Positions 12,702-27,038 are shown, numbered from the stretch's first letter. The stretch: 64,000 nt of DNA from Wuchereria bancrofti (GCA_005281725.1 SSBO01000009.1:6820303-6884302); one strand, 5' to 3'. The notes: generated by a model not told the origin, from the letters alone. Translations and numbers: made by a program.

Positions 12702-15700
12702 TTCAATATTGGAAGAAATGCAGATATGGAGGAGGAGAAACAGAATGGAGAAAAAATTTCCCAACTAGTTTCACGGGAAAAAATTTCGAATCGCCTGTCC
12801 TCCTTCGTTACTGTCTGATCATCAGGAATGTTTGAAATGGGCGCAGATTTCGTACAATGCGTAGACAACAAACTTTATTATAATAATACCAATAATTATT
12901 ACAAAAAGGAGCAAATATCGTACTAACTCTAGGTCTTACTTTTATATTTAAGACATTATGAAAGGAAAAAAAAATTTCGATATAAGATGTCCGGTCATAC
13001 AAATGAGCCTTATTAGTAGACTCTTTCTCTTCCTCTTTTACTTTTTCTTTTCTCCTATTGTCTCATTATTCTCTTTATCGTATACCTCTGTTTTTTTAAA
13101 ACGACTGAAGAAAGAACGTGGACTTTTTGGTTTCAGGATACGAAAGAACGTGAGGGGAAGTAAGAAGCGACATGCGACAGTAACATTGTTCGGTTTAATA
13201 AAATCTTACGCAGTTTTTGTACTCTTATTAGCTACTTTCTCTAGCCACTTTATGAAAACAGTAATAACCTAAAGTGAATTAAAAAAGTGAATCATCATTC
13301 ATTTCATCTGCCGGACAGTAATGGCACTGAGGGATACCTGAGCATTAGACAACCATACCACATGACAAAATATCCTGCAAGTAACAGTCTTTTCACCTGA
13401 TCCTTTTAAACTGTTAGCAGCCAACTTCAAAGAACACATTTGTTCACCATATGATTAACACCCATATATCAACTCCCTCACGAACGTTAATAGTTCCACT
13501 ACACCACTAACAAATTGTTATTGTTTACATAACAAAATATTATATCTCGATGATCAAAAAGTTGAATGAAAAGAAGTGCACTGTTTAAAAAAATTTCAAA
13601 TAGGAGTTGCTAACATTATTCGCATTATATTACCACCAACATAAATTGGTTTTATATTTCTGTAAAAACTGATTACGTCAGTTTTCATTTATGATAACAT
13701 TTGTTGGAACGGGTCGAAAACTAGAGGCTATAATGTGAATAAAGTTATGTTCTTTAAGCAAATAATATTAACTGCCCAGAATTAGGAAACTGAAAAATGT
13801 ATCAATGAAATAATAGCTTCTTTTATCCAGCCTGCTTTTGAAATAAATATAATTAGGAAAAAATAAGCATCATTACAAGTTACTTCTCCTATAATAATTA
13901 TCCGAATGAATTAATATAACATTTATTGATTCCGAAAGCTCTACCACTCCTTGTCTTGCAAAACTTTCTACCTGTCCGCTGACATTTATAGTATCATCAA
14001 CACACTGATCATCATCATCTCACCATTATCATCACAACTGCAACTTCCACTACACCACTACGATATGAACACATCGTTCAAACCTCGACAAACAACATTT
14101 TTGAAGAAATAATTAATGTCAATGAAAAAAAGAACTTTGAAAAAGAAATACGTTTGAAGTTGACGCATACATATATATTTCTCATCTCTGTGCATTTACG
14201 AGTATAGATGGACTAGAATTTATTTACGAAAACTAGTTATGCCTTTCTGTTTTCACATTTTACTCACACAACTACTATAAACGAAATCAACAACGGCAAG
14301 GATGATCGAAATAACAAGGACAAAGATAAATCATGATAGGGATGATAATGATAAATAATAACAATGACAACAGTTATGATCAGACTAATAATAATGAGAA
14401 CTAAAATTACTTTTGGGAAGAGCTATGTTATGTCCTTTATATCTTTTCAAAAATAAGATAAATTGTAAATAAATTACTAAATTAAATTATTTAGCTCGGT
14501 GATTTACTTTCCACCTGCTTCACTCATTCAGAAATACATAACAATTTGATTACTAACTGAAAAGCAGATAAAGTAAATTTGAGATTTCAATATTTTCAAT
14601 ATCGGAATTGTCAATTCTGATAACTCTGTCAGTGATTTACGAAATCTGTTTCGTCTAAACGTCCTGAGTTTGCTTAATCGTCAATAATTTACATGCTACC
14701 ACGCTTCAGTACGAACTTTAAACTGCCAACAGAATTTGATGAAGTTAAAGGTATGTAGCTTGTGAACGAGATATTAATTCAATAATAAACGGTAATAAGT
14801 AATGATGTACACGACAGAACTAATACGTTGATCAAAGGTAGAGGTTGCTACGCAGAAAGCATTGCAAAACGAGGAGAGTATCATCATCATTTTTGCCATT
14901 CTTCATCTATCACATCAAAAGCTGAACAGTGAGAAATTAAATGAAAATTAAATCATGGAAAATAAAACGATAAGAGAAAAGATAAAAGAATGGCAACTTT
15001 ATGGGATTCGCTTTATAAGATGTAAGTTCACCGGATGATCAAGAAAATAGGTAAATGATCGAGACTTTTGCTTTAAACAAGAAGCAAATGAAGTATGTGC
15101 AACCCCCTGAAATAAAATGAGTGTAGGAATTCTTGTCACTGCTGTCAATTTATTTCAACTGATGAAAGAATTGAAAGATAAAAAGACCTTACAATAGTAT
15201 ATATTTGATAAATTAATACTTCCAAAGACTCAGAGGTCTCTTGACATCATAAAGTTATCGATATGAAGTGCAAATAGTAATCTCAGATGTCACAAGGAAT
15301 TTAAAACGCAAAAAGATTTCCGAAAGAATTACGATTGAAAACACTCAGAATGGACACGATTGTTATATGATTCATCTCTCCGTTGCACATTAAGAATTTT
15401 TAACATAGATTACATTTGTCAGGCAGTTCCTTGTCGAATTATTCCAGTTCTAAAATCTGAATATCCGATCTTTCAAAACTATGAGACTAATTCAAAAAAG
15501 GCGACCAAAAATAAGACTACTGCAAAGATTGATTCTTACCGAAATCTCCTTGGTACGATAACTCTGAGGATATCCCTATATACATATACCGGTAGGAAAG
15601 TGTTTGCATATGTGTGCATGGCTATGTATAGCTTTGTTGTTTATTTAACGAATAAAAATTAGTAGCAAATGGAAATTAGTGGGATTTTGAGAAAATAGTT

Positions 15701-18082
15701 GCACTGTCATGTCGTTTACTCAGTGCTGAAAAGGAGCAAAGTGTATTGTTGTGTAAAACAATGAGTCATTTTAATGAAATGTGGGAAGAAATAAGTAGTA
15801 AACTAGGGTTACAGTGATTTGAAAGATAAATTAAGGATTAAGAAAAAAAGAACTGATGAGAAGAGATGATAAATACTAGGATTATGAGTTATTAATGGAA
15901 ATTTGTTCTCCAGAGTTGCATAACTACTCTTTCACTGTTGCCACAAGAGGAAAATTTTCACTTAGTTCTCAGAAGCAGTTAAAAAAAGTGCCCGCAATAC
16001 AGTGGTATGGTGTACCATATGGTTACATTATGGTGTACGCGATCTTATAAGCACTCCTACTGTATCAATTTTTATCAAACAATGATAAGACATGTTGAAG
16101 ACCTATTTGACGATTAAAATAGATCGACTAATTTCAAAATGAACAATGTTATAGATTGTAAAGCTTAGAACTTCAGTATCATATTTACACAGCATTTAGC
16201 AGCAAATTCTTTCGCCAATATTATCACATGGTCACATCTAATCCAGCATCATACCAAAGTCTTCATTCTAACCTTCCAAAAAGTTATACTGGAAAACGCA
16301 ACATCAATTCTCCATAACAGTACATTATCAGACAATGAATAATACCGATGATAGGATTTTGTAAAAAAGAAAAACTTCAGTAGACTGACCATCTTTTCTT
16401 TCAATAAGATTTGAATTGAATGAATTTGATTCCATTTATTCGACAAAAGATCAAAAACTTAAAACACTGCACTTCTACCTCGTCAAAGATTTTGAAAACC
16501 ATCGCAATTATGACTATCCATATATAATGATATTAATCACTTACCTAATTAATCACAAGCACATTAAACTCAGTACTGGAAGTTAAAATAGATCGATTTC
16601 AAGATTGTTACGATAACATGATATAATATTGCTTATTGTTAAATATGAAAACGATCATCAGAAATCATTCTGCTTGAATTAGTATCATTTCTCCATATTG
16701 TCTTATAACTTCAAAAAATTCTCCCTCACAAAAAAAAATGTCATTTTCTTTAGAGAAGCCGAAAATCAAGCAACAAGTAGCGTATCAATGTGTTGGAACG
16801 CATGAGAAACAAATTATCAACGAAGCGGTAAATCTTACGTACTGTAAACCTACTCACCTTTGGGAAACGTTTCAAAAGCTCAACAAACACTTTTATTAAA
16901 AAAAAGAATGCATTGGTAATAGTTGCTAATTTTTTATATTGACTGAGAGAGAAAGTTTAGCTTAAGCAGCAAATCACCAAAGTTATAATCACAGACTTAA
17001 AAGTCCCCTTTCTTGATTTTAATTAATTCAGCAAAGGTTATCAGTAAAATAGGTGAAAGTCACATACGTCAAAGCAAAGTGTTGAAATAAACAAAATGAC
17101 ACCGTGGAAATTTTGGTATTTAAGCAGTTTTAGCAATCTTATTGAACAGTGATAAACACCGAAGAGCATCAGAGGAGGCTCATTCTAATATTTTTATATT
17201 GTAATTTGTTATTCATTAGCAGTTTGCGGACAAACGCGGGAAATTTTTTGAGGATGTGAGGGATTGATGCCGTTGTTCTGCAAATTTGCCACTTGTTCAA
17301 ATAAGTTTTCTATAGGACCTAAAGTTTTTCCAACCTTCGCAGGCCTTTTCCACGAGTATTTGACAAGAATGCACTTGTAAGAAGTTTAAAAATCCTTAGT
17401 TTTGTCGATAAGTATATTTTAAGCATCCACCGAAAAATTATTTTTTTTTTTTCAGTTTTAATCGGTTTAAAGAATAAAAATGAAAACTGAGTTTCCTCAA
17501 ACAACGAGTTTCCTTCACTTTTCTTCAGACATCATTAACTAAAGAAAAATATACACCTATCAAGTAGTACGATAGGAGTGGTTTGTTTATCAGTGAACGA
17601 AATAAACTTATTATACTTTTCCATCAATTCTAAATGGTTAATCTAGTCAGACAAATGAAGCGTACTGTGCAAAGTTTGCAGAAAAATGGTAGAAGTTGGA
17701 GAAAATACGAACGAACTTCCAGGAATCCTAAATTTATTGAACCAGTTTATCATGTTCAGATGGAAAAAAGAGAAGAGATATCGCATGTTTGTGTTGAATG
17801 AAAACGGGACAGATAGATTATATGTAAGGAATGAAGAAAACAACCGACTAAATCAAACGCTAATAGCACCAACGGGGCGCAAATACCGTCTCTTATGTCT
17901 TCGTCACATTCCATTAAGTGTCGCTTTTTCTCTTATCATATCTTTTTATCATCATACCGTTCATTATAATAATAACTGGCTCTTTAGAAAATGTTAAATT
18001 GCAAAAAAGATGGAAGGATGATATGAAGAGAAAATAAGGATGCAACAGGTGAATACGACAATAACAAATAAAAAGAGTATGC

Positions 18083-18114
18083 TGTGTGTCTGTGTGTGTG
18101 TATGTGTGTGTGTG
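18083..18114. repeat. (TG)n microsatellite
   Basis: TG-repeat tract interrupted by single C and A substitutions. Confidence 0.9.
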
Positions 18115-19320
18115 AATAACAGCAGAATAAACACGAAAAATATGTCAATATAATAAGAAGGTAAATTCATCATTTTATCAAGTAAACGAGATGTAGATAC
18201 AATAAGGAGAGTAAGATGAACAATAAAGAAGATTCGGATACAGCGGGAATAATGAGAATACCGCAGCTAAACGCTTCTGCTTACAAATTTTATGATTCAA
18301 ATTTTTTTTGATAAATGCTTCTGGAATCTTTGCGTGTGAACCATTGAAATTAATAGAGATCGATTGAAATATAAATTTTAGGATGGGAATCTTCCCTTCA
18401 GCTTCTCAAAATTGATCAAATCATCGATCTCAGCAAAAATATAGGATTGCGAGAATTTTGGAGCGGATCCATCTATAAGTCTAATCTCAATTGCCAATTT
18501 AGCGAATTTCATGTAAGAATTTTGAGGAGGACTATTCTAGTTCATTTCTCAAGGGAATATATTCAAGAAATTACACAACTGTTAATTTATCATTACAACC
18601 AATCTCGATCTCGACCAGCAAGTGACTGCCTTTCGGAAGGAAATCTCAAGGTAAAAAATATCGGAAGCAAGTATTCGTTTTGGACTGTTAAAAGGACCAT
18701 TCCTACGATTTTCTCTCCACCACGATGACTGATTTTTCTTATCTCATAAAAACAAGATTTAGGGAAAGCGAAATTCAAGAAACAGGTCAAAGGTTGCACC
18801 GAGAATAATCCCAGCAAATATTACTGAATCACAAAAGACAGGCAGAGAAGCTACTGGTATGAGAAAGTTACATGACCGGCGCATTTGGCAAAACATAAGA
18901 TAGGAGTTTAGATGGGAATCACATCAGGGAGGAATGGGAAAATCAGGAGCAGTGTCTGCTGCGTTGCCCAACTGGTCGGGAAAGTGGGAACTGAGAAAGA
19001 ACGGAATGAGAAACTGAGGTGATAAAAACAAGACCAACTATCAGCGATATTATGATCAGTTGTTAATATGGATGATAGTTCGGTGGTTTAGGGTCAGTTC
19101 GCGACTTTCAGGAATTTGTGCCTTGCTGATACTCTATGGCCGTTAGGGGTGGGGTGGTGTTTTTGGTTCCGGATCATATAATGGCTGGTGATTGTTATAT
19201 TACTAGTCTTGAAGATCTTTAACTCTGACGTGTGGGATTTTGAATTAGGACTTAAGCAGCGAGTTTTCTTGTATTGCCTTTGCAAAGCGTATGAGACATC
19301 AAGCAGTTTCTTTGGTTTCA

Positions 19321-19331
19321 TTTGATTTCAG
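19321..19331 (+). promoter_or_regulatory. Probable trans-splice acceptor of BTBD7
   Basis: TTTGATTTCAG lies 22 bases before the start codon at 19354 with no upstream exon visible. This spacing is typical of nematode mRNAs that receive a spliced leader. It could instead be the acceptor of an unseen 5' UTR exon. Confidence 0.5.
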
Positions 19332-19353
19332 AAAAAATGTTAGTGAAGAATCA

Positions 19354-22300
19354 ATGGGTGCACTGAGTAGCAGTGTCAGGAAAGAATTCAGGCTTGATTG
19401 GATTGCGCCAACTTCAACAAGTAAAGGTGATAGCATTCGGCGTAATCGCTTAACATCTATTATCCATAGTAAATGCTTCATTGAGAAATTGAAAATTTTC
19501 GGCTGGCGACAGAAGGTAATTCGATTTCTTAATAAAAATTGTTTGTGAAGTTTGAATTTTGGTGAGAGTCTTTTAAGCTGCTAAAATGATGAGCTCTTTA
19601 TGACAGTTTCATGAATTAAGAAATTAAAGAGTTTTGCTCCGACCTCTTCCCTTGTATTTTATTTAGCGTCCATTGGTACACTGAGCGCATGAATTACGAG
19701 TTTAGAAATTTAGGTTCGTTTTTCCTTCTAATTTTGTAGATTTTAAGTTTGTAAAGTGATAGAAAGATAATGCCAGTTTTGTAGTTTCACCGTATGGAAA
19801 TACCAATTAAAGCTTCAAGCTTTTTCGTTGCAGTACCGACAGATATCGCGAGAAGATCAGCGTGCTTTTTGCGATCTTATCAGTCACTGGACAAGTACTG
19901 AACTTGTTGCTTTATTAACAGAAATGGAAAGTGCCTGCGGGGTGCGGGAGTTAATTTCGGTGGCTGAGGAAACGCGGCCAGGCACGTCTGTTCTAGCAAC
20001 GGATCTGCTGAATGCTTGGAAGAATGAAATAGTTCCTGATTGCTTCGTTACACATAAGGTACTCGTGACTTTGATTTTCACTGGCAATTCTGAAGGCTCA
20101 AAAACTTCTGTTTACACTTTCTTTGAATACATTTTTCTGTAATTACTTTCTTATTTTGTTTTTTTATCAATTTAAATTGTATGAATGGACTTAAAACAAC
20201 TGAAAGGAGTAATCATTCAATTCAAGTGATCTTTGAGGACAAGTAATGGAGCAGTATTGTTTTTCACCTATTTTTTGGTTTTGAGGACCTGTAAAGTATG
20301 AATCGTATTTTTATCCACAAAAAAATAAATTGTGACAGAGAGTTTATCCTTATTTACCCTTCTGTGCGTTGTGCTTCATTAATATTTCAAAACTGGTTCA
20401 AAATTTGCCTTAAAAAATTTCATCTTATTTTTTGCCAGCTCACAGGCTTACCGAAACACTTGAAAAGTGGCTGACCATTTTCTAAACACCGCGTTTTTGC
20501 TGTTAATGTAAGCAATTTTTTGGTTCATTTCGTTAATAGGAATGAACTTTTACCACTTCCAGGGATTCCGTTATGCTGCTCATTCCTTTATACTTCGAGC
20601 ACGTTGTCGTTATTTCTCTGATTTCTGGAATTCATTAGTTATACAGCAATCGGATGATAAAAAGTTGGAAATCCTATTCATGAATAATAGTATATCGTCG
20701 GAAACATTCCAAGCAATGTTGTATTATATTTATTCTGGTGAATACGACAAATCAATATCTGATTTCGACCGACAGTCATTTAATGCCATTTTACAAAGGT
20801 TTTATTTCAAATAAGTCAACCAGCTGACTTTGTTTTATTATATTTCCAAATAGTTTGAATTGTTTTATAGTGTTTGGAATTTTATTAAGATACCATAGCA
20901 CGCTAAGTACTTTTTTCTCTTAGATCGCATGTTTCTAATAACATCTATATCAATGCTTCTCACTGGAAAAGTAGTAAGAGAGTGCCTTGACGTATAGACT
21001 AACATAAAAAGTAATAGATGTAGCGATTAGTGAGCAACGAAACTATATATGTTAATTGTCGTACTTGCATTAATGACGTTATTTTGTTTTAAGGTATGGT
21101 TGTGGTTCGTCTCTTTCCAGTGATCTTATGGCAGTGGATTCCCAAAAATGCGACTGTACTTTAATTTTTACAATGGGGAACAGTAATATTTAATTAAATT
21201 CTTGCATTCTTCGTTATTATTGGTCAATTCTTTGGGCACAGATTGGAAATTTTTTTAGGAGAAGGGATTCATAATGAAAATCGTGATTATCGGATAAAAT
21301 GTTCGGGAGCAGTTCTGGCAGCACGATCTAGTTATTTGCGATCTGTGATAGAGAAGCGTATTTTATGTGGTGAAGAGTTAGAAATTGTCATCAATGAACA
21401 TCTTTTCCCACGCATATATGCACGTATTATTTTGGATGCAATTTACACAGATCGGTTGGATTTAAATAAGGTATCAATGTTATTTAGTAAGCAAAAAACA
21501 ATAAGTCTTAACTATTTTCAATCGCTTTAGATATACTTTGTAGCAGGAAAGTTTTTTTTTCTTTACAACAAGAATATTACTCGCAGGTCCAACATGGTTG
21601 TTGTGATATTCATCCAGTTTTCCATGTATCTGTACTCTGAAACTGATATAATCAAAATTATAGATGCCAGATGGATGTCAGGTATCAGTGAGCAGTTTGA
21701 GTGAGGTGCAAGCAATCGCATCTGGACAACGACATTTTGCTCCTCTTCGTCATGCTATTGATATATTCCACATAGCACAGTTTCTTAATCTTCCATATTT
21801 AATACATGGTTGGTGCATTAATTGAATGTATCTTTGGCTTACCCAGCGAACGATAACTTTATTGGTTTAATTTAATTAACTGGTTCCTTATAAGAGATTT
21901 CAAGCAGGAAATAACCTTAAATTCAAAGCTTTTTCAATACTTTTCCATATACTATTCCTTTTGTAGAATTCATTAACCTGAATCCTTTGTGATTATCAAT
22001 GGATCGTACAAGGAACAGTTGTCCAGCCTTTTTTTAGCCTGTGAGGACATTATCGTAGCGCAAATATCCATAGAAACGGTGGGAAGCCTATGGAATTGGG
22101 CATGCGAACCTGGTGGTTCTGCTTACGTTCGACGTCATTGCATCGCATTTCTTTGTGCCGATTTCTCTCGAATTTGTTCTTCACATTTACTTTTTGAGCT
22201 AGAGGAAGATTTACTGAAAGATTGCCTGCTTTCTGACTATGTTCAGGTTTCCAGTTGTTTTTGCTTTTCTTATCCCTTTTGTTTATTTCATGACATAACA

Positions 22301-24597
22301 TTTCCTTCTATAACTTCCGAATTAAATACCACTGTAGTCTGATATGGTATTAGGTTAGTTGGTTGAGGTAAATTGCTAAGACATATATTCCAAGAGTAAG
22401 AGTTAGCTCATGTAGCCGTATGTAATTTAAAACTTATGTAGCCGCTAATTGTATGGATCGAATGAAATAGTAGACCTTTCTGTGTGAGAGCATACTGATG
22501 TAATTGTAGTACTATTTGCATCAGCAATTAATTAGAGAAGTGAAGCGAGGTATATGTAGAAGTTCACTTGGAATTTGATATATTTGTGTTTATAGTGTGC
22601 TGAAGTGAAAATCCTGGAAACAGTAATACGGTGGGGTGAGCATGAATTGGTGCGACGAATGGAAGAACGAGAACCAAACTTAATCGCCAATACTGCCCAC
22701 AGTATCAGTAGGAAAGGCATTCGCCGGTCTGAGTTGAATGATGTAGAACTGAAAAGTATTTTATCAAATTTATTACCTCTTGTTCGAATCGATTATATTC
22801 TTCCTCCATTCCACCAGGTAATAATTTATTGGTGGAGTAAATGTTTTATTTCGGTTTTGGCCTTCATTTATCTTTCTTTGTTCTACTTTCAATGAATTCA
22901 TTTAGCTTCTGCACAACTTTTATAGAGTTTGAATGCTGCTTATAAGCGGGGTTTGTTGGACAGTTCACCACATATGGATTTATTGGGCCAACGTTATCCG
23001 GATAGCAGATCTCCGGATGTAAATCCTGATGCACATTGGTTTGATCATAGTGTACCGCGTCGACATGCTGCCGGGCCACGGCTTCTACTACCATATATTG
23101 TGGTTCATTATTATAAATTTAAGAAATATGGTTCGCTTTTTAATTTCCATAATTATTTTTCTTAATTTTATAGGAAGTCCGGAAGCAGTTGAGACGTTTA
23201 TATAAAAGTGGAGAAAATGTATCATACACACTGCAACAAAAAACTTCACTGGCTAATGAACTGCAACTTTTCGTCAATAATTTATCCCCAGAAACTGTTT
23301 CCGAGAGTTTAATAATGAAGGTTTTGGCAGATTTTATTAACTTTAACTTGTTTCTGGAACTTTTTTTTTTGTTTCTGTTGTTTTGCTGATGAAAAAAAGA
23401 TTATATCGCTTTTTCAAAAATCTTCAATTTATGATCGTGTATTGTAAACATCCATTCGCTTGTTATTTGGGTTGAATTTTCGACAGTTTTTTCAGCGTTG
23501 TGTAGGCTGTGTCAAAATGAAATTGTAACTGGTTATTAACAGTTAAAATATGTGACAAACTTATAAATTTGGAACACACATGCATGAATTAGAGATTATT
23601 TGATCAAAATTAATTGAAAAGGATTATGTTGCAATGCAGTTTACTTGATTTTCATGTATAGAGTTCAAGATTTCAGATTGAAAAGCGTGTGAAGGAATTG
23701 GCTGAAGATGATTTATTAAAGAAAGTAACTTGCTGTGGTTGTTCTTATCATCTTGAGTTAGCCATCGAGCAGGTTGGTTATGCATTTAGATAATAAAATT
23801 CTCTAGATTCTCCCATTTGAACTTCTTATGCCCTTTAATTTTTATTCCCTCAATTGATCACATAAGTAGGCTTTAGATTCGTCTTCATGTACTTCGAGAA
23901 TTAAATATTGGTGATGAATGTGTGGAAGTGTTATGTATTAGTTCGGCATCAAAACAAAATCTATTGCCATATTATTGCTGCAGTCAGCCAACAGTAACTG
24001 CCTGTGATGCCGTTAATATTGACGTCTCCCTTTCTTCCACAGCGCTTTGCGGTTATGGTATTTTGTTTATTTATTTTGATATACTAAGAAACCATAAAAG
24101 GTCACTGTATTATGCATAGTTAATTCGTTTAGTAATTTTTAATAATGGTGGAATTATTGAAACCATGAAGCTACTTATGTGATCAATTTTTGACACAAGG
24201 AATTACTATACACACAGACATTTAATGATTGCATGAGACAAACGGTCTTTCTTTTGGGTAAGGACAAAATGCTTATTTTATCTTCAAAAATAGACATTTG
24301 ATGGGTTTTAAAGGAAACAAAACGAACTTGCTGTTTTTGTTATTTATGGAAGTTAAGAAGAAATAGCAATTTATTTTTCACTTACTTTAGCCATATATAC
24401 GTTCCTTCTTTTGATTATCTCTATCTTTTTATCGATTTTCTTGTTAAAATTTCATTCAGTTTTACATTTGTTCATTTTCAAGGAATTCTTACATGATATT
24501 CCTTCCTTCCTACAATGTTCTTATTTTTTGTTTTTTTCTAGATAACCACGAGAAAAGCTGTTTACCAGATGTACTGCACAATGGAGCCACTTTATAA
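19354..24597 (+). CDS. BTBD7: BTB/BACK-domain protein, BTBD7 family
   Basis: BTBD7-family proteins carry two BTB domains and a BACK domain; in vertebrates BTBD7 controls cell adhesion changes during branching morphogenesis, probably as a cullin-3 adaptor. Thirteen exons join with consistent phase: 19354-19515, 19834-20058, 20563-20798, 21094-21182, 21259-21470, 21664-21808, 22038-22246, 22596-22817, 22926-23102, 23174-23320, 23677-23772, 23877-24057 and 24542-24597, giving 718 residues. The start MGALSSS matches the family's N-terminal MGA.S and leaves Gly2 free for possible myristoylation. BTB1 is about residues 120-205 (AAHSFILRARCRYFSDFW), BTB2 about 220-310 (SGAVLAARSSYLRSVI), BACK about 357-500 (ACEDIIVAQISIETVGSLWN, WGEHELVRRMEEREPNL, LLPLVRIDYILP). 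Exon 9 ends with GPRLLLPYIV, the conserved block after BACK. Human BTBD7 is over 1,100 residues, so the worm protein lacks the long Pro-rich tail. Family assignment is strong; the function in worms is inferred. Confidence 0.92.
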
Positions 24598-24619
24598 TGC
24601 TCACTACATTTAAAGGACT

Positions 24620-24625
24620 AATAAA
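24620..24625 (+). terminator. Poly(A) signal of BTBD7
   Basis: AATAAA 22 bases after the stop codon. Confidence 0.75.
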
Positions 24626-24721
24626 TACTATTTATGTGAAAAGCAACATTATACTTTTCAATTTTCAGTTAGTTCAATCCACCCAAAAAAAATGGAATAT
24701 CCCCTATCAATAAACAGCAAC

Positions 24722-24787
24722 GACACAATATGACATTTGTAAAGTACCCTTGATGACACTGTTACTTTATAGTTAGCATATTGTGTC
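24722..24787. repeat. Symmetric 66-nt two-stage stem-loop
   Basis: GACACAATATG (24722-24732) pairs perfectly with 24777-24787, and TAAAGTA (24740-24746) with 24763-24769. The two stems are separated by 7 bases on each side and close on a 16-base loop. It is just downstream of BTBD7. It could be a structured RNA, a relict of a small transposon with terminal inverted repeats, or chance. Confidence 0.65.
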
Positions 24788-26521
24788 ATTTAATTTTGTT
24801 TATGTTCTAATCGCTAAAGTAAACAAATTCTCGAAAAGCAAACTGGTTAACCGTCCTCGCCATCTGTACAAATAAAAATTATGTGTTCTGTTGTGTTTAT
24901 TTGTTAATTGTTTGTAAATGTAATAAAAATTGCAGAATTAAATGTCAGTTGCCATTTTGGATTCGAAATCTGACGCTTTTTGACTTTGAAACCGATATCT
25001 CTAAATTTCTATAATTTTTTCGAAATATGACTAGTTCTTTGAAAATCAGTCATTTTTCTGGTTCTGATAAAAATCTAAAAATCGATGATTCGTTGTTGTC
25101 CAAAAACTGATCAAAATTTCTTTTAAAATGAGTTTAAATGTTGTTAGTGAAACATAATTTCCACTTTTGAAATTTCGCAAGTGTAATTCCAAAAAATCGC
25201 AGGTGCTGGGTAGCTGAAGTTTCAACTCGGGAAGTCTTGAATTCGAAATTAAATGGATGGCCTTAACATAAAAAATGTGGGTATAACGGACAAAACTGTT
25301 TGGTTGTCCCTTCATTTTAAGATTCCCAACATGGAAATAATTTTCGGCTCTTATTTTGCTTGCATAAAAAATTGTCGATAATTAGTTCTTTTGGAGTTTT
25401 GGGATTTTTCACTGAAGATGTGTGCATAAACTCGAAAAAGGATCGATTAGTCTTGCTCTAAGCAATTATGTTATTCCATCAAGATTATTACACTAGAATT
25501 AAGGAAAACAGGGAACATGCTTGATCCTGAAAGTTAATGGATTTTATTGTTCTCGAATTGGGAAGCCTATACTGCCAATGACAGGATGGGGTCGAATCGA
25601 TAATGTCCATATCTTTCATTCTGGATTGTCGTCATTAAATTTAAATTTCAAATATTGAAACATCTAAGTTCATATGTGGATAGCTTGACAGGCTTTTCAA
25701 ATCTAGAAATAATTGCAGTGATGAAATATGTAAATAAATGAAATATAATCACAAATGTCATTTTATGATTGGACAAATATCAAATAAAGCAGCTAATGCT
25801 TGTAGTTTGTCACATATTTTTTAATTTTAAGGATTTAACTTCGAAAAGTTGAGCCATTAGTTGCTGATATTTTTATTTCTGAAATGAAGCACAAGCAAAG
25901 TTGCTATCAGAACAACTTTATTTCTAAGTTACAGATCCAATAAGATTAACTCTTTGGACAAGATATTTTATTTAATTCTCCTATAAAATTTCCAACCTTT
26001 AAGATGATTGCTTGTCTTGATAATTCGATAGATATGATAAATAATCATTACACCTGAAAAAATTTCATTTATTTCAATAGATGTTGGATTTCACTTTTTA
26101 ATAAATAAGCTGAAAGCATTTAGGAAACCACTCGACCTCAATGTTTGAATTTTCTTCTTCCACCAAATATATCCTGATTCGGAAATCATCGCATTTAACA
26201 AATTTTCCTTAAAGCTGAGAAAGTAATTCTCCGGATTTGAACATTCAGATTCGCTTCTTTCTCTGCAAAACACCAGTTACTAATGACATGAATTAATCAA
26301 TCCTCGAGCACTAATTACTCCAGTACTCACTTTAATAATAAAAAACTTAGAAGTCAAAAAAAAAAATTTAAGCATGCAAATTTGTTGCATATACTTTTCA
26401 AAACTTTGCTTACTCCTTCATCATCACTAAGTCTTTTTTATCAGTGTTATTTTATTCATTGCTTGTCGATTAGTTCTTTCTCATCAAATCATGAAACCTT
26501 CGTTTATTACCAAGCCAAGCA

Positions 26522-26526
26522 CATGA
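26522..26526. repeat. Target-site duplication CATGA (left copy)
   Basis: Identical to 27039-27043 on the other side of the solo LTR. Confidence 0.8.
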
Positions 26527-27038
26527 TGTCGCGAATTTCAATATCGCGAAGCTAAATAAATGATAATACTGCTTAATATAGCAATCCATTATAATTTCCT
26601 TTGCAATGCATCGCACTCGTTTAGCTGACCTTTGATCTTATAACAATCCTATGCTATGAGCATCCACCATTTAATGTCAATTGTAACCAACCATAGTTGC
26701 CACCCAATGTAAGTTCTTTGTGATGCAATCCTTGCATTGTAACTATTGTCCATTGTAACCTATTGTTCAAGTAACTCCTTATCATCTAACTAAGCGATTT
26801 CTTCTTTGTAAAAATGTCTGATTATAAACCACTCCCACATCTTAATATATATAATGCATCAGTTTTGTTGGATTTATCAAGATTGTACGGTTGCTTCTGT
26901 TAATAAAGGATTATTCTCTTCCTCTCTTACCCCACATACTTACATCTACATTCAACGAATCTCCCTGCAATCAACAACCTTTCCCGAAATAATAAATTAA
27001 CTTAACAATCTACCAAGAGAAATTTTGCTTCCACAACA
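26527..27038 (+). mobile_element. Solo LTR (BEL/Pao-like)
   Basis: A 512-bp LTR begins TGTCGCGA and ends CCACAACA, with TG...CA termini, and is flanked by CATGA at 26522-26526 and 27039-27043. It has a TATA-like box (TATATATAA, 26846-26854) and an AATAAA signal (26902-26907) in the expected order U3-R-U5. No internal coding sequence follows, so it is a solo LTR left by recombination. The 5-bp duplication fits BEL/Pao or Gypsy elements. The TGTCGC start plus hairpin resembles the BEL/Pao LTRs at 54-57 kb, although the rest is not similar. Confidence 0.8.

Larger units (their letters stand above)
8404..19353. other. Gene-poor 11-kb intergenic region
   Basis: I see no exon chain with splice sites on either strand between the ELL start and the BTBD7 start. 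Open frames of 60-110 codons (e.g. 10072-10329, 12958-13272, 17686-17997, 18447-18728) have no recognisable motif, and several overlap equally long antisense frames. The region carries microsatellites at 12678-12701 and 18083-18114 and CAT/ATC-rich runs near 14000-14035. It presumably holds the promoters of both flanking, divergently transcribed genes. Confidence 0.5.
24598..26521. other. Intergenic sequence between BTBD7 and a solo LTR
   Basis: Contains the BTBD7 poly(A) signal and a symmetric stem-loop (24722-24787). No supported exon on either strand. Confidence 0.5.

Noticed and set aside
17686..17997. 103-codon open frame
   Set aside because: No motif, no splice context, an antisense frame of similar quality in the same place.
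26866..26880. SL-like sequence in the solo LTR (GGATTTATCAAG)
   Set aside because: It only loosely resembles SL1, with gaps and mismatches; similarity is not above chance for AT-rich sequence.
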